In this document: in pieces, positions 10,860-22,170 of the stretch
Layout of the letters: every line of letters starts with the position of its first letter
How positions within the stretch are numbered: the stretch's first letter is position 1
NCBI RefSeq assembly: GCF_019279795.1
Contig: NC_056737.1
Location: 1,197,570,187 to 1,197,634,186, forward strand
Origin: Protopterus annectens
Lineage: Eukaryota > Chordata > Ceratodontiformes > Protopteridae
Direction: 5' to 3'
DNA length: 64,000 nt
Made by a program: the position numbers and the translations under genes
The notes under the pieces: generated by a model
The model's database searches: none
Seen by the model: the letters and a program-made list of their open reading frames with translations, nothing else
Told to the model about the DNA's origin: nothing

Positions 10860-11262
10860 GAGTTTCGTGAGTCCTGGGGAGATTTTGAAAGGACACTTGA
10901 AAGCTTTATGTAAATAAGTACTGGGTATTGCAAAAGTTTATGATGAAAGGGGTTTATGGACTGGTGGCTGGGATTGTAATATTGTGTTAAACTTACAAAG
11001 AGAAAAAATTATACATATACCAAGCATGATAAATGTAGAGGGGAATAGGGGTGTTGTAAAATACTGGGGGTAACCCAAAACATGTTTTTTTTGTGGAAAA
11101 AGGGGACATTTGGTAAGTAACTGTGGCAAAAGAAAATGTTATATTTGTGAGGAAATGGGACAGGATGCAAAAAATGTAAATGGTATAAATGTAACACAAT
11201 TGGACATTTATGGATAGACTGCAAAACTGAAAATAACAAAAAGAAAAAGAAAGAGTAAAAAC
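10860..11262 (+). pseudogene. Tx1/L1-like LINE ORF1 fragment with CCHC zinc knuckles
   Basis: The plus-strand frame reads RGLWTGGWDCNIVLNLQREK, then HIPSMINVEGNRGVVKYWG, a TAA stop, then PKTCFFCGKRGHLVSNC. This contains a perfect C-x2-C-x4-H-x4-C knuckle. A second knuckle begins CYICEEMG with glutamine at the histidine position. After a frameshift a third reads KCNTIGHLWIDC with its first cysteine changed to tyrosine. It ends in a lysine-rich tail. Several knuckles after a basic nucleic-acid-binding region fit ORF1 of Tx1-type LINEs, though a gag of another retroelement is possible. The stop and frameshift make it non-functional. Confidence 0.6.
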
Positions 11263-11454
11263 AAAGAGAAAAAATGGTAGAAGTGCTTGTACTGTGGATC
11301 TGACAATGGGAAATTAAAGAGAAAGACAGCACAGTCATGTGTTTAGCAAAAAACAATACCGACAGCGTTACATATATAACACAGTAACATGGGCTGCAAC
11401 TACATGATGGATGTTGCAAATGTACAACAGATGGGCCTGTGTTGACAAATATTT

Positions 11455-13000
11455 ATTTTTATTTTATTTATTTTATTTTACATTTGTTTACCTGGGAAGC
11501 CTGACGGGGCCAGTGGCCCATTTTCAATGGAGGCCCAGGGAGAAAAGTTCCAAAATAGCAAACGTTATAATAAAATATAACATTCCAAGTTAATAAAACA
11601 CTACAAGAAATTAGAAAACATATAAGAAATATGAAATGTTAAACAATAGCCACAATGTAATAACAGTTATTCCAAAGTCAATACATAGATCATCCTGATA
11701 AGGAATCCAAACACAAAAAACAAACTAGAAAAAGAACTGAGACAAATGAACACGCCCTCAACCCAGGGTCACCTTTAGAAGAGGTGCCAATTTAAAAACT
11801 ATACTACAAAGAAGCTGGAAACCTTTAAATCCAGTAGCAAAGTTTTCTGTTTTGTTATAACAGTTGTTTAATTTATTTAAGTCTGCTTTGTTAAGGTAAG
11901 TGAATATCTGGGATGCATAGAGGTGTGTAGACTAGATGGGTTCTAGCAATAATGATCTTAGTATTATTGGAAAGGTATTTTTTACACGTGTAGGGTTCCA
12001 GTTTTTTTATGTGCTTTCTTTATAGTTTGGGCAGTGTGTAAGTCAAATTTCGTGTTTTGATCTATGATAACACCTAGAAATTTTGTTTAGATGACTGGTG
12101 TAATGGAAGTATTATTACTTGAAGTAATTAGGAATGGGGGTGTGGGAACAGTGGATTTAGTGCGCAGAAACATCACCTTAGTTTTGTTTGGGTTAAGTAT
12201 GAGCTGTGCCTTGGATAGCCAGGTTTCTACTGCAGTAGATTCTTGTGCTAGTTTCTGAAGCTGCTGGAGAGACGGGGCAGTACAGATTAGGATTGAACCT
12301 TCTGCATATTGGACTAAGGTAGCATGTAAGGTGGCAGTGTGAAGGTTGTTATAAATATGGTAAAAAGAAGTGATCCAAGTATAGACCCTTGTGGAACTTC
12401 TAAAGTTACAGGCCAAAGTGGAGATAAGTGGTTTTGCCATTTTACTGCCTGGCTGCAACCTGATATATAGTCTTGGAACCATACAATAGTGGAGAAGCTT
12501 AGATTAAGTTTTGAGAGTGCAGATAAGAGTTTATTGTGGAACACTATGTTGAAAGCCTTAGAGAGATCCAAAAAGATGGGAGAAACAAGATTACCTTCAT
12601 TATGATGTCGATTGATGGCATTAGTAAAGCTGATAAGGGCTGTGGAAGTGCTGTGATGGGGAAAAAACATGCTGAGTATTTGCCAGAAGTTTATTATCTA
12701 AGATATAATTTAGAATTTGTAAATGTATGGATCTTTCAAGAATTTTGATAAGGGTGATTAGATGGCAATAGGTCATAAGTTTGATAGTTCTGTAGAGCAC
12801 ATTCCTTTATGTAGTGGTATTATATAAGATATTTTCCAGAGGGCAGGGATATGTAGTTCTGAGATGGACCAATTGATTAGTATAGAGACTGGATATGAAA
12901 TGGCTTCAGAAGCTATTTTGAAGAATTCAGCAGATACTTTATCTGCTGCAAGGGTTATGGGTTTGAACATAAAAGTCATGTATAACGTGTGCTACACATT
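11455..13000 (-). pseudogene. L2-like LINE, reverse transcriptase remnant and 3' region
   Basis: Minus-strand reverse transcriptase pieces in order: ADKVSAEFFKIA and IIPLHKG (12773-12979), SPIFLDLSKAF with VFHNKLLSALSKL (motif A, about 12550-12640), VPQGSILGSLLFTIFI (motif B, about 12380), and QYAEGSILIC (about 12290). The last stands where the catalytic YADD box should be, and both aspartates are lost. Then come LILNPNKTKVMFLRTKS and a non-coding tail to about 11455 that ends in an AT-rich run. Motif spelling is closest to L2-type LINEs. Several frameshifts are present. Confidence 0.75.
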
Positions 13001-14265
13001 GATGCAAGCTATGACAATTTTTATGTAATGTACTTGGCCTATCTGCACTTGAACCTGCATTGCTTTGCCCCCCACTGGATGTACCTGTAGTGTACATTCT
13101 TAGCTAAATAACAATATGGCAGTAAACAGCAGCGCCATGAAATGTGGATGAAGAAATAACAAGGTAGTGGTCACAGTAACATTATGGAGACACTCACATG
13201 CTGATTCCTAGTTTAGTCCTGAAGTAGATGGACCGGTGAATATTACTGCAAACAGCAATACACATTGTTAGGTCAGGTGCCATCTAAATGTACAAAAATA
13301 CAGTATTCTCTTTGTGTAAGTCTAGAAATGCAGCCATGTTAAAAGTAGGCTTCACAGCTTGCATACAGTTATCAGTGAATGCACTTTCAATCAGTGAAAA
13401 CCTTCAGTCAAGAATACTGATAACAACAGAATGTGCAGTACATTGAGTACAAACACGTCTTGTTTGTGTGCTATAAGGCTTGGGAGCCAAGGCTAAGGAG
13501 GCATGTAGAAACTTACAAAATTTTGATATTATTAGGAAATATTTTAGAGACAGATAGTTAAGTTAGTTTCATTCGGACTGATATGTACATAGTCATGGCA
13601 ATGCTGTCTCAGAAGGCAGTACAGGCACTTAAGAGTGGGTGTAAAAGTCAGGTCAGATATCAAGCATTCTAGAATATCAATGATATTATTCAGGAGGATC
13701 AGAATATGAATGCGGAAACTACAGACGTAATTATCAGCACTGTTATTGGAGAAAGTACATTTCTGAGTACAGAATTTATGGACAGTATAATGAGTGCAGA
13801 AACAATGGACATTATTTGATTCAGATGTACATAACAAAGCATACTTAACCAAACTACAGTGTATGCAGACTTTATTCTGAAAGGTAAAAGAAGTCTTGAC
13901 CTATAAAGGAGAGACTGGTGCCTGCTCATACCAGTTCTGGGTAATTAACAGATAAAAATATTCACTCCAGTCTCTTTCCACTTGTTTCCAATTAATTCCA
14001 GTATCCTACAGCCATATCAATTCATTCACACATGTTGTTTGGACTGCTCTGTCTGTACTTCAGTTATATTGCTATATGTCATTAGATTTATGTTCATGAT
14101 CCTCACCTTGTGTGGATGTGTCCATGTGGCTCAAATCTGCTGATGTAAATCAAAAACAACAATACATGAATATGCGTGCTACAGCAATATGTTGTGATTG
14201 TCTCTATACCTAGCCATGTAATGAAAAGAAAGACATACATATTCAACATGGAACTCCAGCTTCTG
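13000..14265. other. No recognisable feature
   Basis: AT-rich unique-looking sequence. I see no coding motif, TIR or strong tandem repeat. Short open frames here show no family signature. Confidence 0.5.
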
Positions 14266-14269
14266 TCTC

Positions 14270-14630
14270 ACCACCAGGGATGTGTCACTCCCCTCTTGCT
14301 GTATCCAGTGAGGCCAGAAATATTGTGATGTCATGGAGGGTCATTGGTGGCATTCCTCAATCTCTCACAACATCTTACTCTGTTGGATGCATGAAGGATT
14401 ATGTCTGAACACTGTTGTTTAGGGCATTACAGGATTGGTTGTGGCCTCCAACTGCATTGATCATGTTGGTGCAGTTGGTCCAGATTTCATGTCTCCAAAC
14501 TGTGTCACCTGAATGGCCCAGGAGTCTTCATCTGTGTTGCAAGAAGGCATCAATAATGATGTCATTGTCCTGAGGGGAGAAGATATCACCCCCCAAGACA
14601 GTTGGCCATCTGAAAGACAATGTCATGCAG
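14270..14630 (-). pseudogene. Harbinger-type Myb/SANT-like domain remnant
   Basis: The minus-strand frame reads GDIFSPQDNDIIIDAFLQHR, a stop, RLLGHSGDTVWRHEIWTNC, then NMINAVGGHNQSC. This is the SANT layout seen in Harbinger-associated Myb proteins (FS-x-x-E/D-N, helix, LLG, then a helix ending INAVGG). The frame has stops and is followed by decayed sequence. Confidence 0.45.
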
Positions 14631-15445
14631 ATGATCATATCACTATGTAAACCCATTTATGCAGTTAATTCTGTAGACAGTGTATGTCAATATAAATAGT
14701 ATGCATTCCTGGGCAATGCAAAGGTCTGTATAACACTACATATCTGTGACATATAAAATGTAGCAACAATCTGTTCATACATAACATTTGTAAAATCAAC
14801 ATAACTTGTAATATCTTTAGAGTCTGTGAGTGGGATTAGAACCCGTCACACTTGATATATGTTGAACAGAGGTCCAAAGATGACAGCATCATCCCACAGA
14901 GTACACATCTTGAGCCAGTAGTAATAATACGTTTTGTTAAGAAGCATCATTGAAGAAATATCCATAACAGCAACAACACATGCTTTTAACAAGAAAAAAA
15001 TAGTAAAAGAAAAAATTGCCAACAGAAGATAACCCACCACTGCGTCTCCACAAAAAAGTGAATCAAATCCAATAAAAAATGAGACGTAGACAGCTGTAAA
15101 ATCCAGAATAGGCCTTTTACTTGGTGCAAACACAAGCGCTTTCACAATTCAGCTTCTTCAGGTGTATGTAAGCACTAAATACAACCACACCTTTATACTC
15201 ATATTGCATCACATGTTAAACAGTCATATGACTGAACCTAACTATCATAATTTATTAATAGAAACTTTCGCATATATATAAAAAATATAAAAATATATAA
15301 ATACACTCAAATACTTTCATATAAAAAATACATGACATACATATGAAAATACACATATAAAAACACATACGAAAAGCATATAAAAACATATAAAGGATGA
15401 CTTCTCACAACCAATCATATATAAATATATATATTATTATTTCAT

Positions 15446-16597
15446 CTATCTACGAAGGGGTCTCATCTTAAGTTTCGGCTTTAAGGGAATACACTCATTC
15501 AGACCATGTCCTTCTGTACCTCTAAGTTTCGTGATCCAAATTGCTTCTAGATTCTCTGTCTTATTACGGATATCCCCACGCCTCATACTTTCATGTGACA
15601 AGGCTATCACTCTAAACTTAAAGGTATGAGAGCTATCAGACTCCATCACATGCTTGGCTAATGCATTATTCCTGTTACCCTTCCTGATGTTATAAATATG
15701 TTCTCTTATCCGATCTTTCAAATACCTATCCGTCTTCCCCACATAAAATTTCCTGCAGATACAACAACTTGCCAAATAAACCACGTGCTGGCTTAAGCAA
15801 GTTGCTTCTACCTTAAAATAAAAATCTTGCTTTAAATCGGGATGATAGAAACCAAGGCTTCCATCAATGTATGGGCACCAATTGCAACGCCCACAAGGTG
15901 TGGTCTCTCCATATCCTATATGAACATGAGTATCTTTTGGGAAACATAATCTCCTCTTTAGGGATCTATCATTCCTATACTAAATCTGGGTATGTTATCA
16001 ACCAAACCTGCTATATCTTTATCAGTCAGTAGAATCTGCCAGTGTTTCTTAACTATATCTGTATATTTATATACATCTGTTGTATATTTCAAGGACATTC
16101 TAATTTTATTATTCATCGATGTCTTATGTCCCCCATCATTAGGTCTAATCCTACGCGAAAAATAAGGTTTAGCCTGATCCTTCCTCATATCGACAACTGG
16201 GGGTATATACATCTGTAAATTACTATTATTATATCCTCTGCTTCCTAAGAAACTCTTGACTCTATCCAACTCTTTGTTGAAATCATCATCCCTCACATTT
16301 AACCAGGAAGCTCTCATTACCTGATTCATGACCACATTCTTAAATATATGTGGTGGATGTGCACTACTCCTATGTAACAGATGGTTAACATGACATTCCT
16401 TCCTATGTTGTCTCGTATATACTGTTTCATTGCTACCTCTCACTACTTCTACATCCAAGAAGTCCATGCTATGTCTGGAGATTCTATGTGTAAATCTTAG
16501 ATAATGTGTGCTACTATTAATGTAATCCACAAAGTTGGTTAGCTGTATTTCATCTCCTCCCCATAAAATAAAAACATCATCCACAAATCTCCGGTAA
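15446..16597 (-). pseudogene. Penelope-like RT C-terminus plus GIY-YIG endonuclease, left copy (frameshifted)
   Basis: Minus-strand copy. It starts inside the reverse transcriptase with YRRFVDDVFILW, the catalytic motif C box. The Y-R-R codons are encoded by the 9-bp spacer, so the spacer belongs to this copy. It then runs through the thumb and linker to a GIY-YIG domain (VYLASCCICRKFYVGKT). A single-base deletion near 15978 (TTTAGTATAGG versus TTTAGTTATAGG in the right arm) shifts the frame and ends the first part after PRFS. It also differs from the right arm by a handful of substitutions, including arginine for glycine just before the FYVGKT box. Confidence 0.9.
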
Positions 16598-17741
16598 ATT
16601 TGTGGATGATGTTTTTATTTTATGGGGAGGAGATGAAATACAGCTAACCAACTTTGTGGATTACATTAATAGTAGCACACATTATCTAAGATTTACACAT
16701 AGAATCTCTAGACATAGCATGGACTTCTTGGATGTAGAAGTAGTGAGAGGTAGCAATGAAACAGTATATACGAGACAACATAGGAAGGAATGTCATGTTA
16801 ACCATCTGTTACATAGGAGTAGTGCACATCCACCACATATATTTAAGAATGTGGTTATGAATCAGGTAATGAGAGCTTCCCGGTTAAATGTGAGGGATGA
16901 TGATTTCAACAAAGAGTTGGATAGGGTCAAGAGTTTCTTAGGAAGCAGAGGATATAATAATAGTAATTTACAGATGTATATACCCCCAGTTGTCGATAAG
17001 AGGAAGGATCAGGCTAAACCTTATTTTTCGCATAGGATTAGACCTAATGATGGGGGACATAAGACATCGATGAATGATAAAATTAGAATGTCCTTGAAAT
17101 ATACAACAGATGTATATAAATATACAGATATAGTTAAAAAACGCTGGCAGATTCTACTGACTGATAAAGATATAGCAGGTTTGGTTGATAACATACCCAG
17201 ATTTAGTTATAGGAATGATAGATCCCTAAAGAGGAGATTATGTTTCCCAAAAGATACTCATGTTCATATAGGATATGGAGAGACCACACCTTGTGGGCGT
17301 TGCAATTGGTGCCCATACATTGATGGAAGCCTTGGTTTCTATCATCCCGATTTAAAGCAAGATTTTTATTTTAAGGTAGAAGCAACTTGCTTAAGCCAGC
17401 ACATGGTTTATTTGGCAAGCTGTTGTATCTGCGGGAAATTTTATGTGGGGAAGACGGATAGGTATTTGAAAGATCGGATAAGAGAACATATTTATAACAT
17501 CAGGAAGGGTAACAGGAATAATGCATTAGCCAAGCATGTGATGGAGTCTGATAGCTCTCATACCTTTAAGTTTAGAGTGATAGCCTTGTCACATGAAAGT
17601 ATGAGGCATGGGGATATCCGTAATAAGACAGAGAATCTAGAAGCAATTTGGATCACGAAACTTAGAGGTACAGAAGGACATGGTCTGAATGAGTGTATTC
17701 CCTTAAAGCTGAAACTTAAGATGAGACCCCTTCGTAGATAG
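16598..17741 (+). CDS. Penelope-like RT C-terminus plus GIY-YIG endonuclease, right copy (5'-truncated, open)
   Basis: Open from the palindrome centre to a TAG stop, about 380 codons. Order: motif C of reverse transcriptase (FVDDVFILW) at the very start, thumb/linker region, cysteine cluster CGRCNWC near residue 231 (the linker zinc motif of Penelope-like elements), then GIY-YIG nuclease at about 268-365 with VYLASCCICGKFYVGKT, basic LKDRIREH, glutamate in NLEAIW and asparagine in GLNE. Reverse transcriptase motifs upstream of C are missing, so no complete polymerase is encoded. There is no natural start codon at the junction; the frame probably survives because the insertion is young. Confidence 0.9.
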
Positions 17742-18119
17742 ATGAAATAATAATATATATATTTATATATGATTGGTTGTGAGAAGTCATCCTTTATATG
17801 TTTTTATATGCTCTTCGTATGTGTTTTTATATGTGTATTTTCATATGTATGTCATGTATTTTTTATATGAAAGTATATGAGTGTATTTATATATTTTTAT
17901 ATCTTTTATATATATGCGAAAGTTTCTATTAATAAATTATGATAGTTAGGTTCAGTCATATGACTGTTTAACATGTGATGCAATATGAGTATAAAGGTGT
18001 GGTTGTATTTAGTGCTTACATACACCTGAAGAAGCTGAATTGTGAAAGCGCTTGTGTTTGCACCAAGTAAAAGGCCTATTCTGGATTTTACAGCTGTCTA
18101 CGTCTCATTTTTTATTGGA
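17742..18119 (+). repeat. Penelope-like element 3' region, right arm
   Basis: AT-rich trailer followed by a conserved-looking tail with CACCTGAAGAAGCTGAATTG, then GTGAAAGCGCTTG. This resembles the CTGANGA...GAAA core seen in hammerhead-type motifs of Penelope-like elements, but the helices are poor here. The same tail is mirrored at 15068-15445. Confidence 0.6.
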
Positions 18120-18869
18120 CATGCTTTTAACACTTTAGTTAGGAAAGATGAATTAAGAAATACTGTAATGTCAACATAACATACTAGATATGGATAGTGT
18201 CAGAATCTTTAGGTTTCCTTAGTTACTCCACAGAGTGTAGGAAATTACCAGTAAAAATTGCAGATGATCCATAAATCAGCCTTTATATACTCCTAACATT
18301 TGCAATATAAGTATGTCTATACAACTGCATATAGGATTGAAATAAATTATTTAAAATAGCAACACTTGCATGCATAAAGTTCACACCAACATCACTCCAG
18401 TAACTTATAGCAACTTCTCTTAAACACAACATTTTGAGCAACAATTAATTTAATCAGGTATCTTTGTAAATAACTGACTTGAAGAGATTTACTAATCACC
18501 AAAACAGAATTGCTACCAATTGCCAATGCACCTCTCACTCCAAATCACAGAATCAAAGTGAGCCTAATGTGCACCCACCTTTAAGTACCATTTGTGCCAT
18601 AAGTAATTAATGAAGTTCATTAAAATTCAAGTTTTTGGAATCCTATTTATGCACCTCTGCGTAAATTGGTTTAACACACCGAAACACCCATTTGTTCTGC
18701 AGAAGCACCCAGTAGGTATAGCTAAATAATACCATGTGTGGCATGTGTCCGTTATCTTCCAAAGAAAGATGACATGACATCAGTGCCACTGTCTAATATT
18801 GGTTTTGATACATTTACTGATCAGACCATTGCTGACTACAAAGTGAGTGGTACCTCAGTGAATATTTCT

Positions 18870-19200
18870 CTGTTTGTATTTTCCAGACTTCTTCTACTTG
18901 AGGATCATTATGACTACTTTGAGGAGGCTAAAATGTGTCTGTGCACCCAACTGGACTGAGAAGGAGATGACCCAGATATTGACTGTGTATGCCAGATTGG
19001 AACAGATGATGACAGCCAGACCCAGAAACTTCACCATGATAGACTTACGGAGCCAGATCATGAGGGAGCACTGAAGGTGGAAAGGGATGTACCACACTGG
19101 AGTGCAGATTCACCACCACTATCACAACCTGCATTGGAATGACATAGAGGATCTGCAACTGAGGGTCACTGAGGTGCGGGAGCAGCCCATGGATCCCTAT
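18870..19200 (+). pseudogene. Harbinger-type Myb/SANT-like domain remnant
   Basis: Plus-strand frame: NWTEKEMTQILTVYARLEQ, then MTARPRNFTMIDLRSQIMRE, a stop. After a frame change it reads VQIHHHYHNLHWNDIEDLQL. The tryptophan-rich first helix and the H-H-H-Y-x-N-L third helix match the SANT remnants on the other strand at 9.6 kb and 51.1 kb. A possible splice acceptor precedes it (TTTTCCAG near 18890). Confidence 0.5.
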
Positions 19201-19262
19201 AGTAAGTATCAATATTCTTCACATACCTCAGCATTCCTACGAATTTTACAGATATTTATTTG

Positions 19263-19267
<5 letters not shown>

Positions 19268-19306
<39 letters not shown>
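19268..19306. repeat. TA microsatellite
   Basis: Pure (TA)n tract. Confidence 0.95.
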
Positions 19307-19308
<2 letters not shown>

Positions 19309-19864
19309 TAAATGTTTTTTATAAAAGTTTAGTAGCTGCTCTGACAATTAGCTCATTAGAATAATAAAGTGGACTTGGTAAATGCTTTCCTTACAATTGT
19401 GGGTTCAATTTCTATGTTGTTAATTCATTTAATAATGTGTATAATATCCATAATTATGACCTCTGTAGATGTGCATATGTTTACAACATCTAAAGACATA
19501 ATTTCTGATTGCCACTGACCTAGTGCATCCTTGACACCTATAGTGCCAAGGTTGCAGATGAGTGTGCACTTTGTAGTTTCCCATTATAGTACCAAAGTAC
19601 TGCCTACTGCACAGTTATACATTGCAATAAAAACACATACATAACTTTGTTAATTCATTCCTTCTAAGAAAATACACAGATGTGTTTCTTAAGCTAATAG
19701 AAATGCCTGTCTGACTGCTTATAAACATGTTTTCATCTATGTGTTGATAGCTGTTATTTCTTTACAATAAAATGTCCAATAAGTTCTTGCAGTTTCTGTA
19801 TTCATCCTTTCTTTGCAGGATTTCTAATAAACATGTGCAGCATCTGTTTTTTAAACTGAAACAC

Positions 19865-20011
19865 CTGCTGACTGTTAGTTTGTTTTGTAAGGCAACTGAT
19901 CAGGTATGCTGTGGGTTCCAATCCACACAGGGGAAACATATATCTGTAACTGTTATCTTGGTTTAATTCACCCATAGCATTTCTTTGGAGAAGTATATTC
20001 CAATGCTTGAT
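19865..20011 (+). repeat. tRNA-like dispersed repeat, copy 1
   Basis: A-box-like CTGTTAGTTTGTTTTG and B-box-like GTGGGTTCCAATCC, followed by CTGTTATCTTGGTTTAATTC and CCCATAGCATTT. The same order of blocks occurs at 56810-56940. The sequence is interrupted at 20012 by the solo LTR. Confidence 0.6.
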
Positions 20012-20353
20012 GTGATGTCCCCTCTCTGGGCCAGTGATCAAGAAGCCTGAATCCTCATCACTGACATTGGAGAGGGATGTTCACTTGGAATACAAATGTA
20101 TACACTCAATATTTCAAGATGCAGACCTCTCTGCATCAAGCACAATTTACCTTAAAAACACACAAAGAATACACTCAGCCTGGGGTCTGGGTCTTTCTCT
20201 TTGACTCTCCCCAGGTCTCCAATAAGCACAGCTGCAGAATTAAGTCCTCGGCAAAGTGTCCAAGCCAAGTCCTTCAGCACCCTTTCTGTGAAAGCAGTGC
20301 TTTATGTCAGTACTGCAAGTAGTTGATACACACACTGTTTGAGATTTAATTGT

Positions 20354-20422
<69 letters not shown>

Positions 20423-21090
20423 CTGGGAAAGGCTGGCACAGATTACCCACTCTACCAACTTTGCACAAACTATAAGGCAGATTCACTGCCACCAGTCAGT
20501 TATTTAAGGATCTTAAAAGGGTATCCAATTATACTGAGTAAAGTTAAGACTAATAGCAATGGTAATGTTGACAAAACAGCCAGGCTTTCAGGAGTGGCCT
20601 CAGTGTCACCAGTAGATATACATACTCAATAAATATATTCAATAATAAATAATAAAAAACAAAAATACTAAATATCTATTTACAATAAACACCAAAGTTT
20701 CAATCACAGGAATATTAAAATAACATAGAAGAATAGATTCACAATGTAACAGAAAAACAATACTTAAATAATCTCACTATATTTTCATGACTGATCTAAA
20801 GAACACTATTCCCGGATCACTTACTGGAGCAAGGCAAGATGAAGTAGGAGAGAGATCTTTCTTTGTCAGGTTATAAGAACAGACTGCAGCTGAGACTGCA
20901 GTCTCCTGTAATATTAAACCATTATTTCTAAAAAGAATGACATCACATACATGTGGACACAACCCCCCATTGCTAGAAGCTGTCAGGATTTATCACAAAA
21001 GTGTCAATGATACACACACACAGAGCATTGCTATGATCTGCTGCCACTCCTGGAAGTCATAAAACAATTTCAAACCTCCACCCTTTCAGA
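20012..21090 (-). mobile_element. Solo LTR of the Gypsy family
   Basis: Begins TGTGATGTCCCC and follows the LTR at 2444-3532 through its length, with clear divergence and a long CA tract inserted (20355-20420). No gag or integrase sequence adjoins it, so recombination between LTRs or independent loss is likely. The right boundary is approximate and I could not find a convincing target duplication. Confidence 0.65.
20355..20420. repeat. CA microsatellite inside the solo LTR
   Basis: Pure (CA)n. The LTR at 2.4-3.5 kb has no such tract, so it arose after the copies diverged. Confidence 0.95.
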
Positions 21091-21189
21091 GTTGCAATTA
21101 GTTCACCTCAGTGACAATGCAGGAAGCTTCCTAGTGTAGACTTTTTCTATCTTGCTGCATTAAAAACTGTGAGATAACCCCCCAGATTC

Positions 21190-21440
21190 ATTAAGCTCTG
21201 TACAGAGCACAGGAATAGTGCAAGAGCTGCTGCATGTAATATGGCCGACTAGCGATCCAGGATTGAGTCCCTGAGACGTGAACGAGTGCTCCTACACTAT
21301 TCCCACAAGGACACCACTGCCATATGCTAATTACCTCATTTGCTGGTGAAAAACATGCAAATGAGGTGAATTAGCGATCCAGGAAGCAGGCAGGCATCTG
21401 TGCAGGAATAGTGTAACCTGCAGAAATATGGCCACTGGCA
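21190..21440. repeat. Foldback sequence with nested inverted repeats
   Basis: Arms GCTAATTACCTCATTTGC and GCAAATGAGGTGAATTAGC (21338-21386) surround a short loop. Farther out are GGAATAGTG / CACTATTCC and repeated GCGATCCAGG. Likely a MITE or foldback fragment. No coding potential. Confidence 0.6.
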
Positions 21441-22160
21441 TGAAAAATAGCTGAGATTTTATAAAGAACATGTTTTATTTTTTTTTTTGGCGGATCTCGG
21501 CTGTTTAAGCTTAGGGCAGTGGTGCACAAACGGGATCGTCACAAAAATAAAAAAAGGGGGAAATAAACTTTTATACCCAAATCTACATTTTGCCATAATA
21601 GTTAATGGCATGCATAAGACAACAATAACAGGGAACAGTGGTTACTAAGGGGGAAGGCTCAGTGTGAGTGTGGTAACTATGAATTAGCAGTCTGTTACAT
21701 GCAAATGAGAGGACTAATACTGAATCACAGATTTCCTCTCAGTGTTAGCTTGCACCCAACCATGTAGGTGCAGCAACACCACTGTATAAGTAGAAGAGGT
21801 GGATGATCTCATAAAAGGGTAAGTCATGCATGCTGTAAGCTTATTGGTGCTCTGTGGCCCATGTTTGCCCTTAGCTAAGCACAGCTAAGGAGGGTGTGTG
21901 TCTTACATTGTTGAGCACTGTCTTCCTTGCTTAAAGGGGTGTGCACTCTGCACACTGGGTTTTAAACAAAAAAAAACCCAGAAAATAGCAGCACTATTCA
22001 TATTTGAGCACTGGGTATGTGTGGCACGCCTCGGGGCTAAAACAGGGAGGAAATGGGAAGGGAAAACAACAGTATGAAGGCAATCAAGGAGAACTAGCAA
22101 TAGCTGGCAGGTGAAATGTATCAGAATCAGCCAATTACACAGGCAGCAGCCCAGCACACT
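21440..22160. other. No clear feature
   Basis: Unassigned sequence. A patch near 21820-21890 has CTAAGCACAGCTAAGG, similar to the palindromic GCTTAGC motifs near 10 kb and 52.1 kb. I see nothing else. Confidence 0.4.
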
Positions 22161-22170
22161 ACTATAAACT

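Larger units (their letters stand above)
14978..18132. mobile_element. Palindromic (head-to-head) Penelope-like element with one target duplication
   Basis: Two nearly identical copies of a 5'-truncated Penelope-like element face each other. The left arm is 15068-16588 (minus sense) and the right arm 16598-18119 (plus sense), separated by 9 bp. The whole is bounded by a perfect 14-bp direct repeat, ACATGCTTTTAACA, at 14978-14991 and 18119-18132. The left copy has about 76 bp more of the 3' end (14992-15067) than the right. Non-palindromic flanks with a shared target duplication mean one integration event, not two. Confidence 0.93.

Noticed and set aside
11009..11419. Minus-strand 136-codon Phe/Ser/His-rich frame
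   Set aside because: It is the antisense of the plus-strand zinc-knuckle ORF1 fragment and A-rich sequence.
14846..15145. 99-codon minus-strand frame with hydrophobic stretches
   Set aside because: It covers the target duplication and the 3' end of the Penelope-like element; no family signature.
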